DNA of 50,095 bases from an uncultured Alphaproteobacteria bacterium (GCA_902611605.1 CACMAH010000002.1:160001-210095); one strand, 5' to 3'; positions 27,479 to 36,504 are shown, counted from the stretch's first letter. Numbers and translations: made by a program. Notes: a model not told the origin generated them from the letters alone.

Positions 27479-28217
27479 AAATTTTCATATAAGTGTAAAT
27501 TATTCCTATTAATATCGGTTGATGTATTAAGTAGATTAACAGAGAATTTCTTCCCAACCAAAAAAATGTTTTGATTAATACTGAATTTTTTCTTGTATTA
27601 GAAAATAAAAAGTTATTAGTCCAAATCCCTTTCCCATTTATTTTAAAGATAATCTTTGATAAACCAATACCAAAAATGTAGGCACTAGACCATGGAATAA
27701 ATCCATAAAAATCTACAGAACCAGTAGAACCAGAAAATAGCCCTGTCCAAGCTAAGTATTTTGGTTCATAAAAATCAGAAATTAAATAAGGCTCGAAAAT
27801 AATAATAGATAACCCTATTAAAATTATTAAGGCTGATGGCATTTTATAAATTAATAGACCTAGTAATGTACAGGCTGATAATAAATGTAATATTCCAAAG
27901 AAAACAAATGTATCAGTGTCTGCTTGGTAGGTCCCTAAGGATACTAATAAAGCTGCTGAAATAAGTATTAGAACTCTTTTTGTGAATTTTCTAAAATTAA
28001 TACCACCATAAGCTGACAACCAAAAACTAATACCTGAAAGAAATAAAAAACTACTTCCAATTGAAATTGCGAAAATTTTCCACCAACCAGAGTTAACAAT
28101 AAATGGATCAACTATATTAAAAAAACCCAAGTCCCATGCAAAATGATAGACTATCATTGCTAATACTGCAATTGCTCTAAGACCATCTATAAGCTGACTT
28201 CTATTAAATGAACTCAT
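27468..28217 (-). CDS. DUF1624 (HGSNAT-like) membrane acyltransferase
   Basis: This is a polytopic inner-membrane protein with about 7 hydrophobic segments. It carries the DUF1624 pattern seen in heparan-alpha-glucosaminide N-acetyltransferase: QLIDGLRAIAVLAMIVYHFAWDLGFF with the conserved His, FLFLSGISFWL, FFGILHLLSA, FIPWSSAYIFGIG, and LGRNSLLIYLIHQPIL at the end. The family moves acyl groups across a membrane onto amino sugars. The ATG at 28217 gives about 249 residues; an upstream TTG at 28232 would add five. Its end overlaps the repeat-protein gene tail-to-tail by 11 bases. Position between that protein and the nonulosonate locus suggests glycan acylation (inference). Confidence 0.82.
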   Translation of the reverse strand: MSSFNRSQLIDGLRAIAVLAMIVYHFAWDLGFFNIVDPFIVNSGWWKIFAISIGSSFLFLSGISFWLSAYGGINFRKFTKRVLILISAALLVSLGTYQADTDTFVFFGILHLLSACTLLGLLIYKMPSALIILIGLSIIIFEPYLISDFYEPKYLAWTGLFSGSTGSVDFYGFIPWSSAYIFGIGLSKIIFKINGKGIWTNNFLFSNTRKNSVLIKTFFWLGRNSLLIYLIHQPILIGIIYTYMKIFML

Positions 28218-28339
28218 TGATCTATCCAACAAAGTAGGTTTTCTTATTATAAAAAATTTTTATATTATTTATAATAAACTAAATATTAGTTTTTGGAAGA
28301 AAAAGACTTAATAAATGTAAAAAGTAAATAATTTGAATT

Positions 28340-29212
28340 ATGACTATGAAAAAAATTGTCATTGGTACAGCAAACTTTGGTATGGACTATGGTATAGGCC
28401 ATAACCAAAATAAATTAACTGATTCAGATATTGTAGAAATTCTCAAAACAGCAAAAAAATTGGGAATAGATACTTTAGATACTGCTATTTCTTATGGAAA
28501 TAGTTTAAATAGGTTAGGAGAGCTTGGAATCCGTAATTTCAAAATCATCACAAAATTTCCAAAGATTCCAGATGATAGAAAAAAACAAACTAATTGGTTC
28601 AATGAACAAATCGAAAGTACCTTAAAACAACTAGATGTTAATAGTTTAGAAGCTATACTTCTCCACTACCCAAAAGACATCCTTGAAAATAAAAATTCTG
28701 AATTAATTCATTTTCTATTAAATTTAAAAAATCAGGGAGTTACAAAAAAAATTGGTGTCTCTATATATGAAAGGAGTGAATTAGATGAAATATTAGAAAT
28801 TTTTAAACCTGAAATCATCCAATGCCCAATTAATATATTTGATAATAGGTTGCTAGAACAAAATTATTTGGAAAAAATATCAAATAAAGGGATCAAGATT
28901 CATATAAGATCCATTTTTTTACAAGGTTTACTTTTATTTAAAAAAGAAGAAATTCCCCAAGAATTTTTGAAATATTATAATATATGGGAGGAGTGGTATA
29001 ATTGGCTCAATACAACGAAATTAAATCCACTCGAAGCATGTATAAGGTATACAAATTCTCTCAAAAGCGTAGATAAAATAGTAGTAGGAATAAATTCTGC
29101 TCATCAGTTAAAACAAATAACTAAATACATGAGAAAACCAAAACTTAAAAAAAAACCAAATTGGCAGAATTCAATAAGTAAAGATTTAATAGATCCAAGG
29201 TTATGGAAATAA
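28340..29212 (+). CDS. Aldo/keto reductase of the nonulosonate locus
   Basis: This is an NADPH-dependent aldo/keto reductase fold protein of 290 residues. It shows GTANFGMDYGI near the start and DTLDTAISYGN with the catalytic Asp and Tyr. The Lys is in IITKFPK, the His in LLHYPKD, and IGVSIYERSEL lies in the barrel. The NADPH end is short. Related reductases are often found in gene groups for pseudaminic, legionaminic and other surface sugars, where they may reduce a keto-sugar intermediate. It is the first plus-strand gene of the group and overlaps the following fusion gene by 10 bases, so the two are translationally linked. The substrate is unknown. Confidence 0.82.
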   Translation: MTMKKIVIGTANFGMDYGIGHNQNKLTDSDIVEILKTAKKLGIDTLDTAISYGNSLNRLGELGIRNFKIITKFPKIPDDRKKQTNWFNEQIESTLKQLDVNSLEAILLHYPKDILENKNSELIHFLLNLKNQGVTKKIGVSIYERSELDEILEIFKPEIIQCPINIFDNRLLEQNYLEKISNKGIKIHIRSIFLQGLLLFKKEEIPQEFLKYYNIWEEWYNWLNTTKLNPLEACIRYTNSLKSVDKIVVGINSAHQLKQITKYMRKPKLKKKPNWQNSISKDLIDPRLWK

Positions 29213-31242
29213 AAAAACAAATTTTGGCAGTTATCCAAGCAAGAATGAACTCTACAAGATTACCGGGGAAAGTTCTGAAAAAAATTGGAGATTCGACTTG
29301 TATAGAAATTTTATTAAAAAGACTTTCAAAAAGTGAATTGATTGACCGAATTATAGTTGCGACATCAACAAACCAATATGATGACATTCTTTATGACAAA
29401 TTAAACAAAATTGGAGTTGATTGTTTTAGAGGTGAAGAAACAAATGTATATAAGCGTTTTCTTGATGCTATAAAAAATTCAGAAGCCTCAGTTATATTAA
29501 GGATAACTGCAGATTGCCCTTTAATTGATCCAGTATTAGTTGATAAAATTATCAGAGATTTCTTAAGTAAAGATGTTGATTATGTAAGTAATGTAGATCC
29601 TCCATTTTTTCCTGACGGTATGGATGTTGAAGTAATAGACAGAAATTGCTTGGAAAATAATTATTCTAGTAATCTAAACAAATATCATTTAGAGCATGTG
29701 ACATCCTATATAAGAGAAAATAAAAAATTTTCAAAAAGTAATTTTGAAAATGAAAAGGATTATTCTTATATAAGATTAACTTTAGATGAGAAAATTGATT
29801 TTGAAGTTATTAATTCAATTTTTAAATATTTTCAACCTGATATATATTTCTCATTAGAAGAAATAATTGATTTATATAAAAAAAATAAATCTCTTTTCAA
29901 AAATATTGATTTGATAAGAAACGAAGGATCTAAAATGAACAATGGCCAAAAACTATGGAAAAAAGCCAAAAAGATAATACCAGGTGGAAATATGCTACTG
30001 TCAAAAAGAACAGAAATGTTTCACCCTTTAAAATGGCCAGCCTATTTTGATAAAGCTAAGGGGTGTAATATTTGGGACCTTGATGGAAAGAAATATATTG
30101 ATATGTCGTTGATGGGTGTTGGAACAAATATTCTAGGTTATGCTAATGAAGAAGTTGATAACTATGTAAAATTAAATTTAGACAAAAGTAATATGAGTAC
30201 TCTTAATTGTCCTGAAGAGGTTTGGCTAGCAGAGAAACTAGTTGAAATGCACCCATGGTCAGAAATGGTTCGATTTGCTAGAACAGGCGGAGAAGCTAAT
30301 TCGATTGCTGTAAGAATTGCACGTGCTGCCTCAGGAAAAGATGGTATAGCTATTTGTGGTTACCACGGTTGGCATGATTGGTATTTAGCATCTAATATAA
30401 AAGATACTGAAAATTTGAAAGATCATCTTCTTCCTGGTTTAGAAGCAAATGGAGTTCCCAAAGAATTAAAAAACACTACCTTTCCTTTTCATTACAATGA
30501 TCTTGATGGATTAAAAAAAATCATTTGTGAAAATAATATAGGATTAATAAAGATGGAGGTTATAAGGAATATTAAACCTTCAAATAATTTTTTAAAAGAA
30601 GTTAGAAAATTAGCCACAAAAAATAATATTGTACTTATTTTTGATGAGTGTACCTCAGGGTTTCGCGAAAACTTTGGAGGGATTCATTTAAATTATAAAG
30701 TAAATCCAGACATTGCTATTTTTGGTAAAGCTCTTGGTAATGGATATGCTATTACTGCTGTTGTTGGAACTAAAAATGTTATGGAAGCAGCACAAAAATC
30801 CTTCATAAGTAGCACGTTCTGGACGGAACGTATTGGTGTAAGTGCTGCTTTAAAAACACTTGAAATTATGGAAAAAAATAAAAGTTGGGAAATTATAACA
30901 AACGTTGGGAAAAAAATTAGAATGATTTGGAGTGATATTGCGGATGATAATAATCTTAGTATTAATATCTCAGGCCTATCATCACTTTCTTCATTTAATT
31001 TTGTCAGCAAAAATAATTTAAAATATAAAACACTGATTACCCAAGAGATGCTTAAAAATGGTATTTTGGCAAGTAATTCAGTATATACTTCAATAGCTCA
31101 TACGAATGAATGTCTAGTTAAATATTCTGATAATTTAAACAAAATATTCAAGATAATTAAAAGTTGTGAAAAAAGGGTTAAAAACATTGATAAACTAATT
31201 GAAGGTCCAGTTTGCCATAATGGATTTTATAGACTTAATTAG
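29203..31242 (+). CDS. Fusion: SpsF-type cytidylyltransferase + class III aminotransferase
   Basis: The 679-residue protein is two enzymes joined end to end. Residues 1-240 are an SpsF-like nucleotidyltransferase of the CTP_transf_3 group: ILAVIQARMNSTRLPGKVL (CTP loop), VATSTNQYDD, RITADCPLIDP (metal site) and FFPDGMDVEV. Residues 245-679 are a class III PLP aminotransferase like glutamate-1-semialdehyde aminomutase: KKIIPGGNMLLSKR, ARTGGEANSIAVRIARAASG, YHGWHDWY, LIFDECTSGFR and the PLP Lys in IFGKALGNG. In context the first half may make the CMP-sugar and the second may transaminate a sugar or side chain (inference). It overlaps the aldo/keto reductase by 10 bases and pseG follows after 9. 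Met245 has its own ribosome site. Confidence 0.85.
   Translation: MEIKKQILAVIQARMNSTRLPGKVLKKIGDSTCIEILLKRLSKSELIDRIIVATSTNQYDDILYDKLNKIGVDCFRGEETNVYKRFLDAIKNSEASVILRITADCPLIDPVLVDKIIRDFLSKDVDYVSNVDPPFFPDGMDVEVIDRNCLENNYSSNLNKYHLEHVTSYIRENKKFSKSNFENEKDYSYIRLTLDEKIDFEVINSIFKYFQPDIYFSLEEIIDLYKKNKSLFKNIDLIRNEGSKMNNGQKLWKKAKKIIPGGNMLLSKRTEMFHPLKWPAYFDKAKGCNIWDLDGKKYIDMSLMGVGTNILGYANEEVDNYVKLNLDKSNMSTLNCPEEVWLAEKLVEMHPWSEMVRFARTGGEANSIAVRIARAASGKDGIAICGYHGWHDWYLASNIKDTENLKDHLLPGLEANGVPKELKNTTFPFHYNDLDGLKKIICENNIGLIKMEVIRNIKPSNNFLKEVRKLATKNNIVLIFDECTSGFRENFGGIHLNYKVNPDIAIFGKALGNGYAITAVVGTKNVMEAAQKSFISSTFWTERIGVSAALKTLEIMEKNKSWEIITNVGKKIRMIWSDIADDNNLSINISGLSSLSSFNFVSKNNLKYKTLITQEMLKNGILASNSVYTSIAHTNECLVKYSDNLNKIFKIIKSCEKRVKNIDKLIEGPVCHNGFYRLN
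29923..29937 (+). promoter_or_regulatory. Internal Shine-Dalgarno and ATG within the fusion gene
   Basis: GAAGGA (29923-29928), six bases, then ATG (29935-29937, codon 245). This is exactly where the aminotransferase homology begins (MNNGQKLWKKAKK). It could give a separate aminotransferase, or it is a relic of two formerly separate genes. Confidence 0.55.
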
Positions 31243-31251
31243 GATCAAAAT

Positions 31252-32850
31252 TTGTTAAAAGAAAAACTTAAAATTGCAATCAGAGTTGATGCCAGCAAAA
31301 ATATTGGAGGGGGACACTTTAGAAGATGCTTAGTTTTGGCAAAAGAGGCCCAAAGAAAAGGACATTTTGTAATATTTATTTCAACACAATTGCCAGAGAG
31401 AGAAATACATCTACTAAAAAAATACAATATATTATTTGAAAATATATTGTTTGAAAAAAATGAAAAACAACTCATTGATACTAATATAAAAAATAAACAA
31501 GATTTTTATAAAAATTGGTTAAAGTTACCAATTTTGGATGATGCAAAAAGAACAAGTAAAACTTTGGAGCAATTTCAGCCTAATTGGATTATTTTTGATC
31601 ATTATGGATTAGATATTGAATGGGTAAATAAAATCAGAAAAAAACATAATAATTGTTTTTTTTTAGCCATTGATGATTTAGATAATAGAAACCTTGGTTC
31701 AGATTTTTTACTAGATCAAACATCAATCATTAATAAAAAAAGAAATTTTAAATCACCTGGTATTTTAGTTGGACCAAGGTTTGCTCTCTTATCAAATGAA
31801 TTTAATAAACTAAGAAAAAAGAGCCTCCAAGAAAGATTAAAAAGACAATCAGTGTCTTTGAAAAACAAAAGTTTTTATATATTAATATCTCTTGGACTAT
31901 ACGATAATAAAAAATTATTACCAACTCTAGTAAATACCTTATCAAAACTTGATAAAATAAATATCATCGTAGCCACTAGCTCTGAATGTCAAACTCTAAG
32001 AGAACTAAAAGAAATTTCAAAAAAATATGAGAATACATCACTTATATTAGATTCAGAAAATATAGCTGAACTTATGTTAAGAGCTGACATTTGTATTGGA
32101 GCATCAGGTATGAGTATATGGGAAAGATGTTGTATGGGCTTACCAAGCCTAACAATTACAATAGCAAATAACCAAAAAAAAATTACAAAAGAAACATCAG
32201 ATTTAAATATATCTCAGGAATTGAGTATAGGCACCATTAAAGATAAAAAAAAATTGACCGCTGTGGTATCAAATTTAATTTATTCTCCAAAAAAATTGCA
32301 AATGCTTTCAAAAAATTCTTCAAAAATTTGTGATGGATTAGGAGCTATAAAAGTAGTTAATTTTTTGGAAGCAAAATTAAAAAAAGTTGAAGTTAGTGAT
32401 TCCAAAAGACTTTTCTCATGGAGAAATAAAAAGTTTATAAGAGAAAATAGCTTAAATAAAAAAAAGATCGAAGAAAAAAGTCATAGACTGTGGATTAAAA
32501 ATACACAAAATTCTAAAAAAGGGATTTGGCTTATATATACAGAAGGGAATATAGATATTGGACACTGTAGTGCCATATATATTTGTAAAAAAAATGTTTC
32601 TTGGAGTTTCTATATAGGAGAGAAAAATTTTTCACCAGGATGCGGCATAAGAATGTTGGTTTTCTTCCTAAAAAAGTTATTCTTTAAAGAAGGAATTTCA
32701 AAAATTGAGGCTAAGATAATTCCTGATAATCAAAAGTCAAAAAAAATACATCAAGAACTTGGTTTTACCTTACAATCAAAAAATGATAATTTTGAAATTT
32801 ATACTATGACCAAAGATATTTTTAAAAAAAGATATTATGTAAATATTTAA
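31252..32850 (+). CDS. pseG: Fusion: PseG UDP-sugar hydrolase + PseH-like GNAT acetyltransferase
   Basis: PseG removes UDP from UDP-2,4-diacetamido-2,4,6-trideoxy-beta-L-altropyranose, and PseH N-acetylates the 4-amino group one step before. The N-terminal part (1-370) is a GT-B-like hydrolase: IRVDASKNIGGGHFRRC with the catalytic His22, IIFDHYGLD, AIDDLDNR, GPRFALL, SLGLYDNKKLL and the UDP-binding GASGMSIWERCCMGLPS. The C-terminal part (about 380-532) is a diverged GNAT: FSWRNKKFIREN, WLIYTEGN, WSFYIGEKN, GCGIRMLVFF (acetyl-CoA loop) and NQKSKKIHQELGF. The fused order is PseG then PseH. The start is TTG with AGGA overlapping the previous stop. pseI follows after 4 bases. This gene is markedly A-rich. 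Confidence 0.88.
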   Translation: MLKEKLKIAIRVDASKNIGGGHFRRCLVLAKEAQRKGHFVIFISTQLPEREIHLLKKYNILFENILFEKNEKQLIDTNIKNKQDFYKNWLKLPILDDAKRTSKTLEQFQPNWIIFDHYGLDIEWVNKIRKKHNNCFFLAIDDLDNRNLGSDFLLDQTSIINKKRNFKSPGILVGPRFALLSNEFNKLRKKSLQERLKRQSVSLKNKSFYILISLGLYDNKKLLPTLVNTLSKLDKINIIVATSSECQTLRELKEISKKYENTSLILDSENIAELMLRADICIGASGMSIWERCCMGLPSLTITIANNQKKITKETSDLNISQELSIGTIKDKKKLTAVVSNLIYSPKKLQMLSKNSSKICDGLGAIKVVNFLEAKLKKVEVSDSKRLFSWRNKKFIRENSLNKKKIEEKSHRLWIKNTQNSKKGIWLIYTEGNIDIGHCSAIYICKKNVSWSFYIGEKNFSPGCGIRMLVFFLKKLFFKEGISKIEAKIIPDNQKSKKIHQELGFTLQSKNDNFEIYTMTKDIFKKRYYVNI

Positions 32851-32854
32851 TGCG

Positions 32855-33907
32855 ATGAAAAAAGAATTAGTAATCAATGATAAAAAAATTGGGTTTGATA
32901 CTGAACCATATGTTATTGCTGAGTTATCAGGGAACCATAACGGCGATATAAATAGAGCAATTAATCTAATTGATGCTGCAGTAGCATCTGGAGCAAATGC
33001 GATTAAATTGCAAACATATACAGCTGATACTTTAACAATCGACTCAAATAGATCAGAATTCATAGTAAAAGGAGGTCCTTGGTCAGGCCAAAAACTTTAT
33101 GATCTATATAAGAAGGCAAGTACCCCATGGGATTGGCACCCCACAATTTTTCAATATGCCCAAAAAAAAAATATTCACTGTTTTTCTTCACCTTTTGATG
33201 ATAGTGCTGTTGATTTTTTGGACAGTTTGTCAGCTCCTGCTTATAAAATTGCATCTTTTGAAATTGTTGACATACCACTCATAAAAAAAGCTTCTTCAAA
33301 AAATAAGCCTTTAATTATGTCTACTGGTGTTGCTGATTATAATGAAATAGGTGAAGCTTGTGATGCTGCAAGTAAATTTGGTGCAGATGGTTATGCTTTG
33401 TTACATTGTATATCAGACTATCCTGCTCATGCAAAAGACATGAAACTTAAAACCATTCAAGAATTAAAATCTCATTTTAATGTTCCTATTGGTCTTTCCG
33501 ACCATACGATAGGTTCAACTGTAGCAGTTGCTGCAATTACGCTCGGTGCAACTATAATTGAAAAACATATTACTTTAAGTAGATTAGACGGAGGACCAGA
33601 CTCAACTTTTTCATCTGAACCTGATGAATTCAAGAAACTCGTACAAGATTGCAAGAATATTTTCGAAGCAAATACTAGCGATTCCAATAATGTTTCAGGG
33701 ATAAGTAAATCTAATGCTATTTTTCGAAGATCAATTTTTGTTGTGAAAGATATGAAAAAAGGTGAAGTATTTAACAAAGACAATATAAGATCAATAAGAC
33801 CAGGTTTAGGATTAAAACCAAAGTTTTTCGATGAAATTCTAGGTAAAAAAGCTAGTATGGATCTTGAAAGAGGAGAACCTTTGAGTTGGAAAAAAATAAT
33901 AACTTAA
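32855..33907 (+). CDS. pseI: Pseudaminic acid synthase PseI (NeuB family)
   Basis: PseI condenses 2,4-diacetamido-2,4,6-trideoxy-L-altrose with phosphoenolpyruvate to give the nine-carbon pseudaminic acid. The NeuB-type TIM barrel has YVIAELSGNHNGD, GANAIKLQTYTADT, FSSPFDDSAVDFLD, PAYKIASFEIVD, LIMSTGVADYNEI, LLHCISDYPA, IGLSDHTIGS and IEKHITLSRLDGGPDS. A C-terminal antifreeze-like SAF domain (about 285-350) has RRSIFVVKDMKKGE and SIRPGLGL. Length is 350, as usual. TYTADT and the RLDGGPDS loop fit PseI better than sialic acid synthase, though related nonulosonates cannot be ruled out. It sits between pseG-H and the glycosyltransferase, whose start overlaps its end by 22 bases. Confidence 0.92.
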   Translation: MKKELVINDKKIGFDTEPYVIAELSGNHNGDINRAINLIDAAVASGANAIKLQTYTADTLTIDSNRSEFIVKGGPWSGQKLYDLYKKASTPWDWHPTIFQYAQKKNIHCFSSPFDDSAVDFLDSLSAPAYKIASFEIVDIPLIKKASSKNKPLIMSTGVADYNEIGEACDAASKFGADGYALLHCISDYPAHAKDMKLKTIQELKSHFNVPIGLSDHTIGSTVAVAAITLGATIIEKHITLSRLDGGPDSTFSSEPDEFKKLVQDCKNIFEANTSDSNNVSGISKSNAIFRRSIFVVKDMKKGEVFNKDNIRSIRPGLGLKPKFFDEILGKKASMDLERGEPLSWKKIIT

Positions 33908-35376
33908 AAAAAGTAAATCTGTTGGCTGTATCAACTGCTAAGAATACTAACGCTATATTAAAAGAAATAATAAAACAAAATCGAGGATATATTAATCTTA
34001 AATTTCATTTAGGAGATGTTACGAGCGACTTTAAAGCATCGTCTCTTGTAAGAATGAATAATAAGCCCGGGAAAAAGGGACATTTATTTAAAAAAAATAA
34101 AAGCTATATGGGTGCTGATCATAAATTATTAGCATCAGAAGATTTTCATCAAAATCTAGAAACTTTTATTGATCAACTATATCGTCATTCAGATGCTTAC
34201 AGATATAAATCACATAATTTAAAAAACTTACAAGATTATATAGATTACTATCATATCCTAGCAGATGCTATATCTAATGAGATTTTTTCAAAAAAAATAA
34301 ATCATATATTATTTTTTAATATTCCTCACCTAGCGTATGATACTATTATTTATCAAATAGCAATGTCTCTTAAAATTCCAATAACTATAGTGACACAATC
34401 TCTCTTTCCAGATAAATTTTTTTCACTAGAAAAAATTGAATGTTATGGTGATTTTAATGAAAATAAGGTCATAAAAAAGGATAAATTAATAACACTTCCA
34501 AAATTGGATTTATTTTATATGAAAAAGATAAAACAACGAAACGAAAAATCTGGTCAAATAAATTTAAAAACCCTCGCACATTTTTTTATGTACATAATTT
34601 TTAAAATGCCATCACTACTATTTAAACCAATATATTTGTTAAAAATGTTAATAAGGGTCCAAAAAATTTATGAAAGATTTCCTAAGTGGCGTGATCCATT
34701 CGCTAATTTTTTTCATAAAAATGAACTTAGTTACTTTGAACATTTAGCAGAATTTGAAAAAAACAAAATTAATTTTGAAGAGAATTTCATCTATTTTCCG
34801 CTTCCAATGCAACCAGAAATGACAACCTCAGCAATTGGAGGAGAATTTAGAGATCAACTTCTAGCTTTAGAAAAATTATCAAATATTTTACCAAGTGGCG
34901 TTAAAATTTATGTAAAAGAAAATCCTAAACAAGGCTCTTATGCACGAGGACCTTTATTTTTTCATAGACTCTCAAGGATTAAATCAATTTGTTTTGTACC
35001 TTCTTATGCTGATACAAATTTATTAACAGATAAAGCAATTTTTATAGCTACAGTTACTGGTACAGTAGGATGGGAAGCATTATGTAAAAGAAAAAATATT
35101 TTAGTTTTTGGTCACGCCTGGTTCAAAGATTTTCCTGGAGTAATAAAATTTCACGAAAAATTAACATACAAAGAAATAATAAAACAAAAACCTGATGAAA
35201 AATTAATACTTTCAAAATTTCAAAGTTTAATGGCTCTTTCACATGACGGTGTTATTGATAGAGCTTATACGAATTTAGTAAAAAATTTTGATATAGATAT
35301 TAATAATAAGAAAACAGCAGATACTATTTCAAGATTAATATTAAGAAAAGAAAAGGTTACTTTCTTAAAGACATGA
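33886..35376 (+). CDS. Capsule-type glycosyltransferase (Capsule_synth/Kps-like)
   Basis: The 496-residue soluble protein has a C-terminal half like PF05159-type capsule proteins (KpsC/KpsS-like): YFPLPMQPEMTTS, FRDQLLALEKLSNILPSGVK, VKENPKQGSYARG, FVPSYADTNLL, VTGTVGWEALCKRKNILVFG. These are the nucleotide-sugar-binding features of a GT-B fold. Some relatives transfer Kdo, another 3-deoxy-2-ulosonate. The N-terminal half (1-240) is less recognisable. It is the last gene of the plus-strand group and overlaps pseI by 22 bases. The start is TTG with AGGAG about 10 bases upstream. It is the best candidate here for the transferase that adds the nonulosonic acid to its acceptor (inference). Its end overlaps pseC tail-to-tail by 12 bases. 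Confidence 0.75.
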   Translation: MEKNNNLKKVNLLAVSTAKNTNAILKEIIKQNRGYINLKFHLGDVTSDFKASSLVRMNNKPGKKGHLFKKNKSYMGADHKLLASEDFHQNLETFIDQLYRHSDAYRYKSHNLKNLQDYIDYYHILADAISNEIFSKKINHILFFNIPHLAYDTIIYQIAMSLKIPITIVTQSLFPDKFFSLEKIECYGDFNENKVIKKDKLITLPKLDLFYMKKIKQRNEKSGQINLKTLAHFFMYIIFKMPSLLFKPIYLLKMLIRVQKIYERFPKWRDPFANFFHKNELSYFEHLAEFEKNKINFEENFIYFPLPMQPEMTTSAIGGEFRDQLLALEKLSNILPSGVKIYVKENPKQGSYARGPLFFHRLSRIKSICFVPSYADTNLLTDKAIFIATVTGTVGWEALCKRKNILVFGHAWFKDFPGVIKFHEKLTYKEIIKQKPDEKLILSKFQSLMALSHDGVIDRAYTNLVKNFDIDINNKKTADTISRLILRKEKVTFLKT

Positions 35377-36504
35377 TTTTTGCAAAACATTAATTACACA
35401 ATCTTGCATTTCATCATTTAATTCATAGAATATTGGTAAGCTAATAGCTTTGGAATAGTAAAGTTCTGAATTGGGAAATAATCCAAACTTAAAACCTCTG
35501 TTTTGCCAAAAAGGTTGTGTATGTATAGGCCTATAATGTACATTTACTTTTATATCGTTTCGATGAAGAAGATTATATATTTTTTTCCTATTATTTACTT
35601 GAATTGGAAATAAATGTAGAGCAGAAGAATTATAATCTTCCTGCTTTGGAAGTTTTAAATCTAAATTTTTTAATTGCTGAAAATATTTTTTTGCAATCTT
35701 ATTCCTTTTGTTTATAAAACTATCTATTCTCAATAGCTGGCTTAGTCCTAAAGCTGCATTTAAATCGCTCATACGATAATTAAAGCCAATAGAAATTTGG
35801 TCGTATACCCACTTGTCTAAAGTTTTATTAACCATATTTTTGGGGTTACGAGTAACCCCATGTGAGCTCAATAATTTAAGTTTTTCAAAGATATTCTCAT
35901 CATTTGTGGTTGCACAACCTCCTTCTGCAGTTGTTATTATTTTAACAGGATGAAATGAAAAAACCGTTATATCTGAAAATTTACATGAACCAATTTTTGT
36001 ATTTTTATAAACACCACCAATTGCGTGAGAGGCATCTTCTATAATTTTAAAACCATACTTTTCAGAAAGTTTTTTTATATTAATCATATCACATGATTGA
36101 CCGGCAAAATGAACAGGCATTACAATTTTTGGTAATTTCCCATTTTTTTCTGCATCTCTTAATTTCATTGATAAAGCAGTAGAACACATATTATAAGTTT
36201 CAGAATTGATATCAACAAAGTCTACTTCAGCGTTACATAAAAGACCTACATTAGCCGAAGCAACGTAAGAATTTGGTGAAGTCCAAAGAATGTCCCCTTC
36301 ACTTAAACCTAAAGCCAAACAAGATATATGAAGTGCAGAGGTAGCTGAATTTGTCAAAACAGAATAATTAGAAGAAGTATAAGAACAAATAGTTTTTTCG
36401 AATCTTTCAACTAAAGGTCCTTGTGTTATCATTTCGGATTTTAGAACCTTAATAACTTCATTTATGTCATCATCATTAATGCTTTGTTTACTATATGGTA
36501 TCAT
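35365..36504 (-). CDS. pseC: UDP-4-amino-4,6-dideoxy-N-acetyl-beta-L-altrosamine transaminase PseC
   Basis: PseC is a DegT/DnrJ/EryC1-type PLP aminotransferase that aminates the 4-keto sugar made by PseB, using glutamate. It opens with IPYSKQSINDDDINEVIKVL, then TNSATSALHISCLALGL, ILWTSPNSYVASANVGL, VMPVHFAGQSCDM, IIEDASHAIGG, the PLP Lys in SFHPVKIITTAEGG, FNYRMSDLNAALGLSQL and HYRPIHTQPFWQ. Length is 379, as expected. Its ATG shares one base with the pseB stop (TAATG), so translation is coupled. It converges on the glycosyltransferase gene. Confidence 0.94.
   Translation of the reverse strand: MIPYSKQSINDDDINEVIKVLKSEMITQGPLVERFEKTICSYTSSNYSVLTNSATSALHISCLALGLSEGDILWTSPNSYVASANVGLLCNAEVDFVDINSETYNMCSTALSMKLRDAEKNGKLPKIVMPVHFAGQSCDMINIKKLSEKYGFKIIEDASHAIGGVYKNTKIGSCKFSDITVFSFHPVKIITTAEGGCATTNDENIFEKLKLLSSHGVTRNPKNMVNKTLDKWVYDQISIGFNYRMSDLNAALGLSQLLRIDSFINKRNKIAKKYFQQLKNLDLKLPKQEDYNSSALHLFPIQVNNRKKIYNLLHRNDIKVNVHYRPIHTQPFWQNRGFKFGLFPNSELYYSKAISLPIFYELNDEMQDCVINVLQKSCL

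Noticed and set aside
33162-33171. A10 tract in pseI (and T9 at 31656-31664 in pseG) as phase-variation switches
   Set aside because: Equal or longer tracts occur in housekeeping genes here (T10 in pgi near 40043, T11 in sfsA near 46945), so long A/T runs are a feature of base composition and not specific to the sugar genes.
28340-35376. Sugar locus as a recently acquired genomic island
   Set aside because: No integrase, transposase or attachment repeats border it; parts look A-rich but pseI, pseB and pseC resemble the surrounding genes in base use. Transfer is possible but unsupported.
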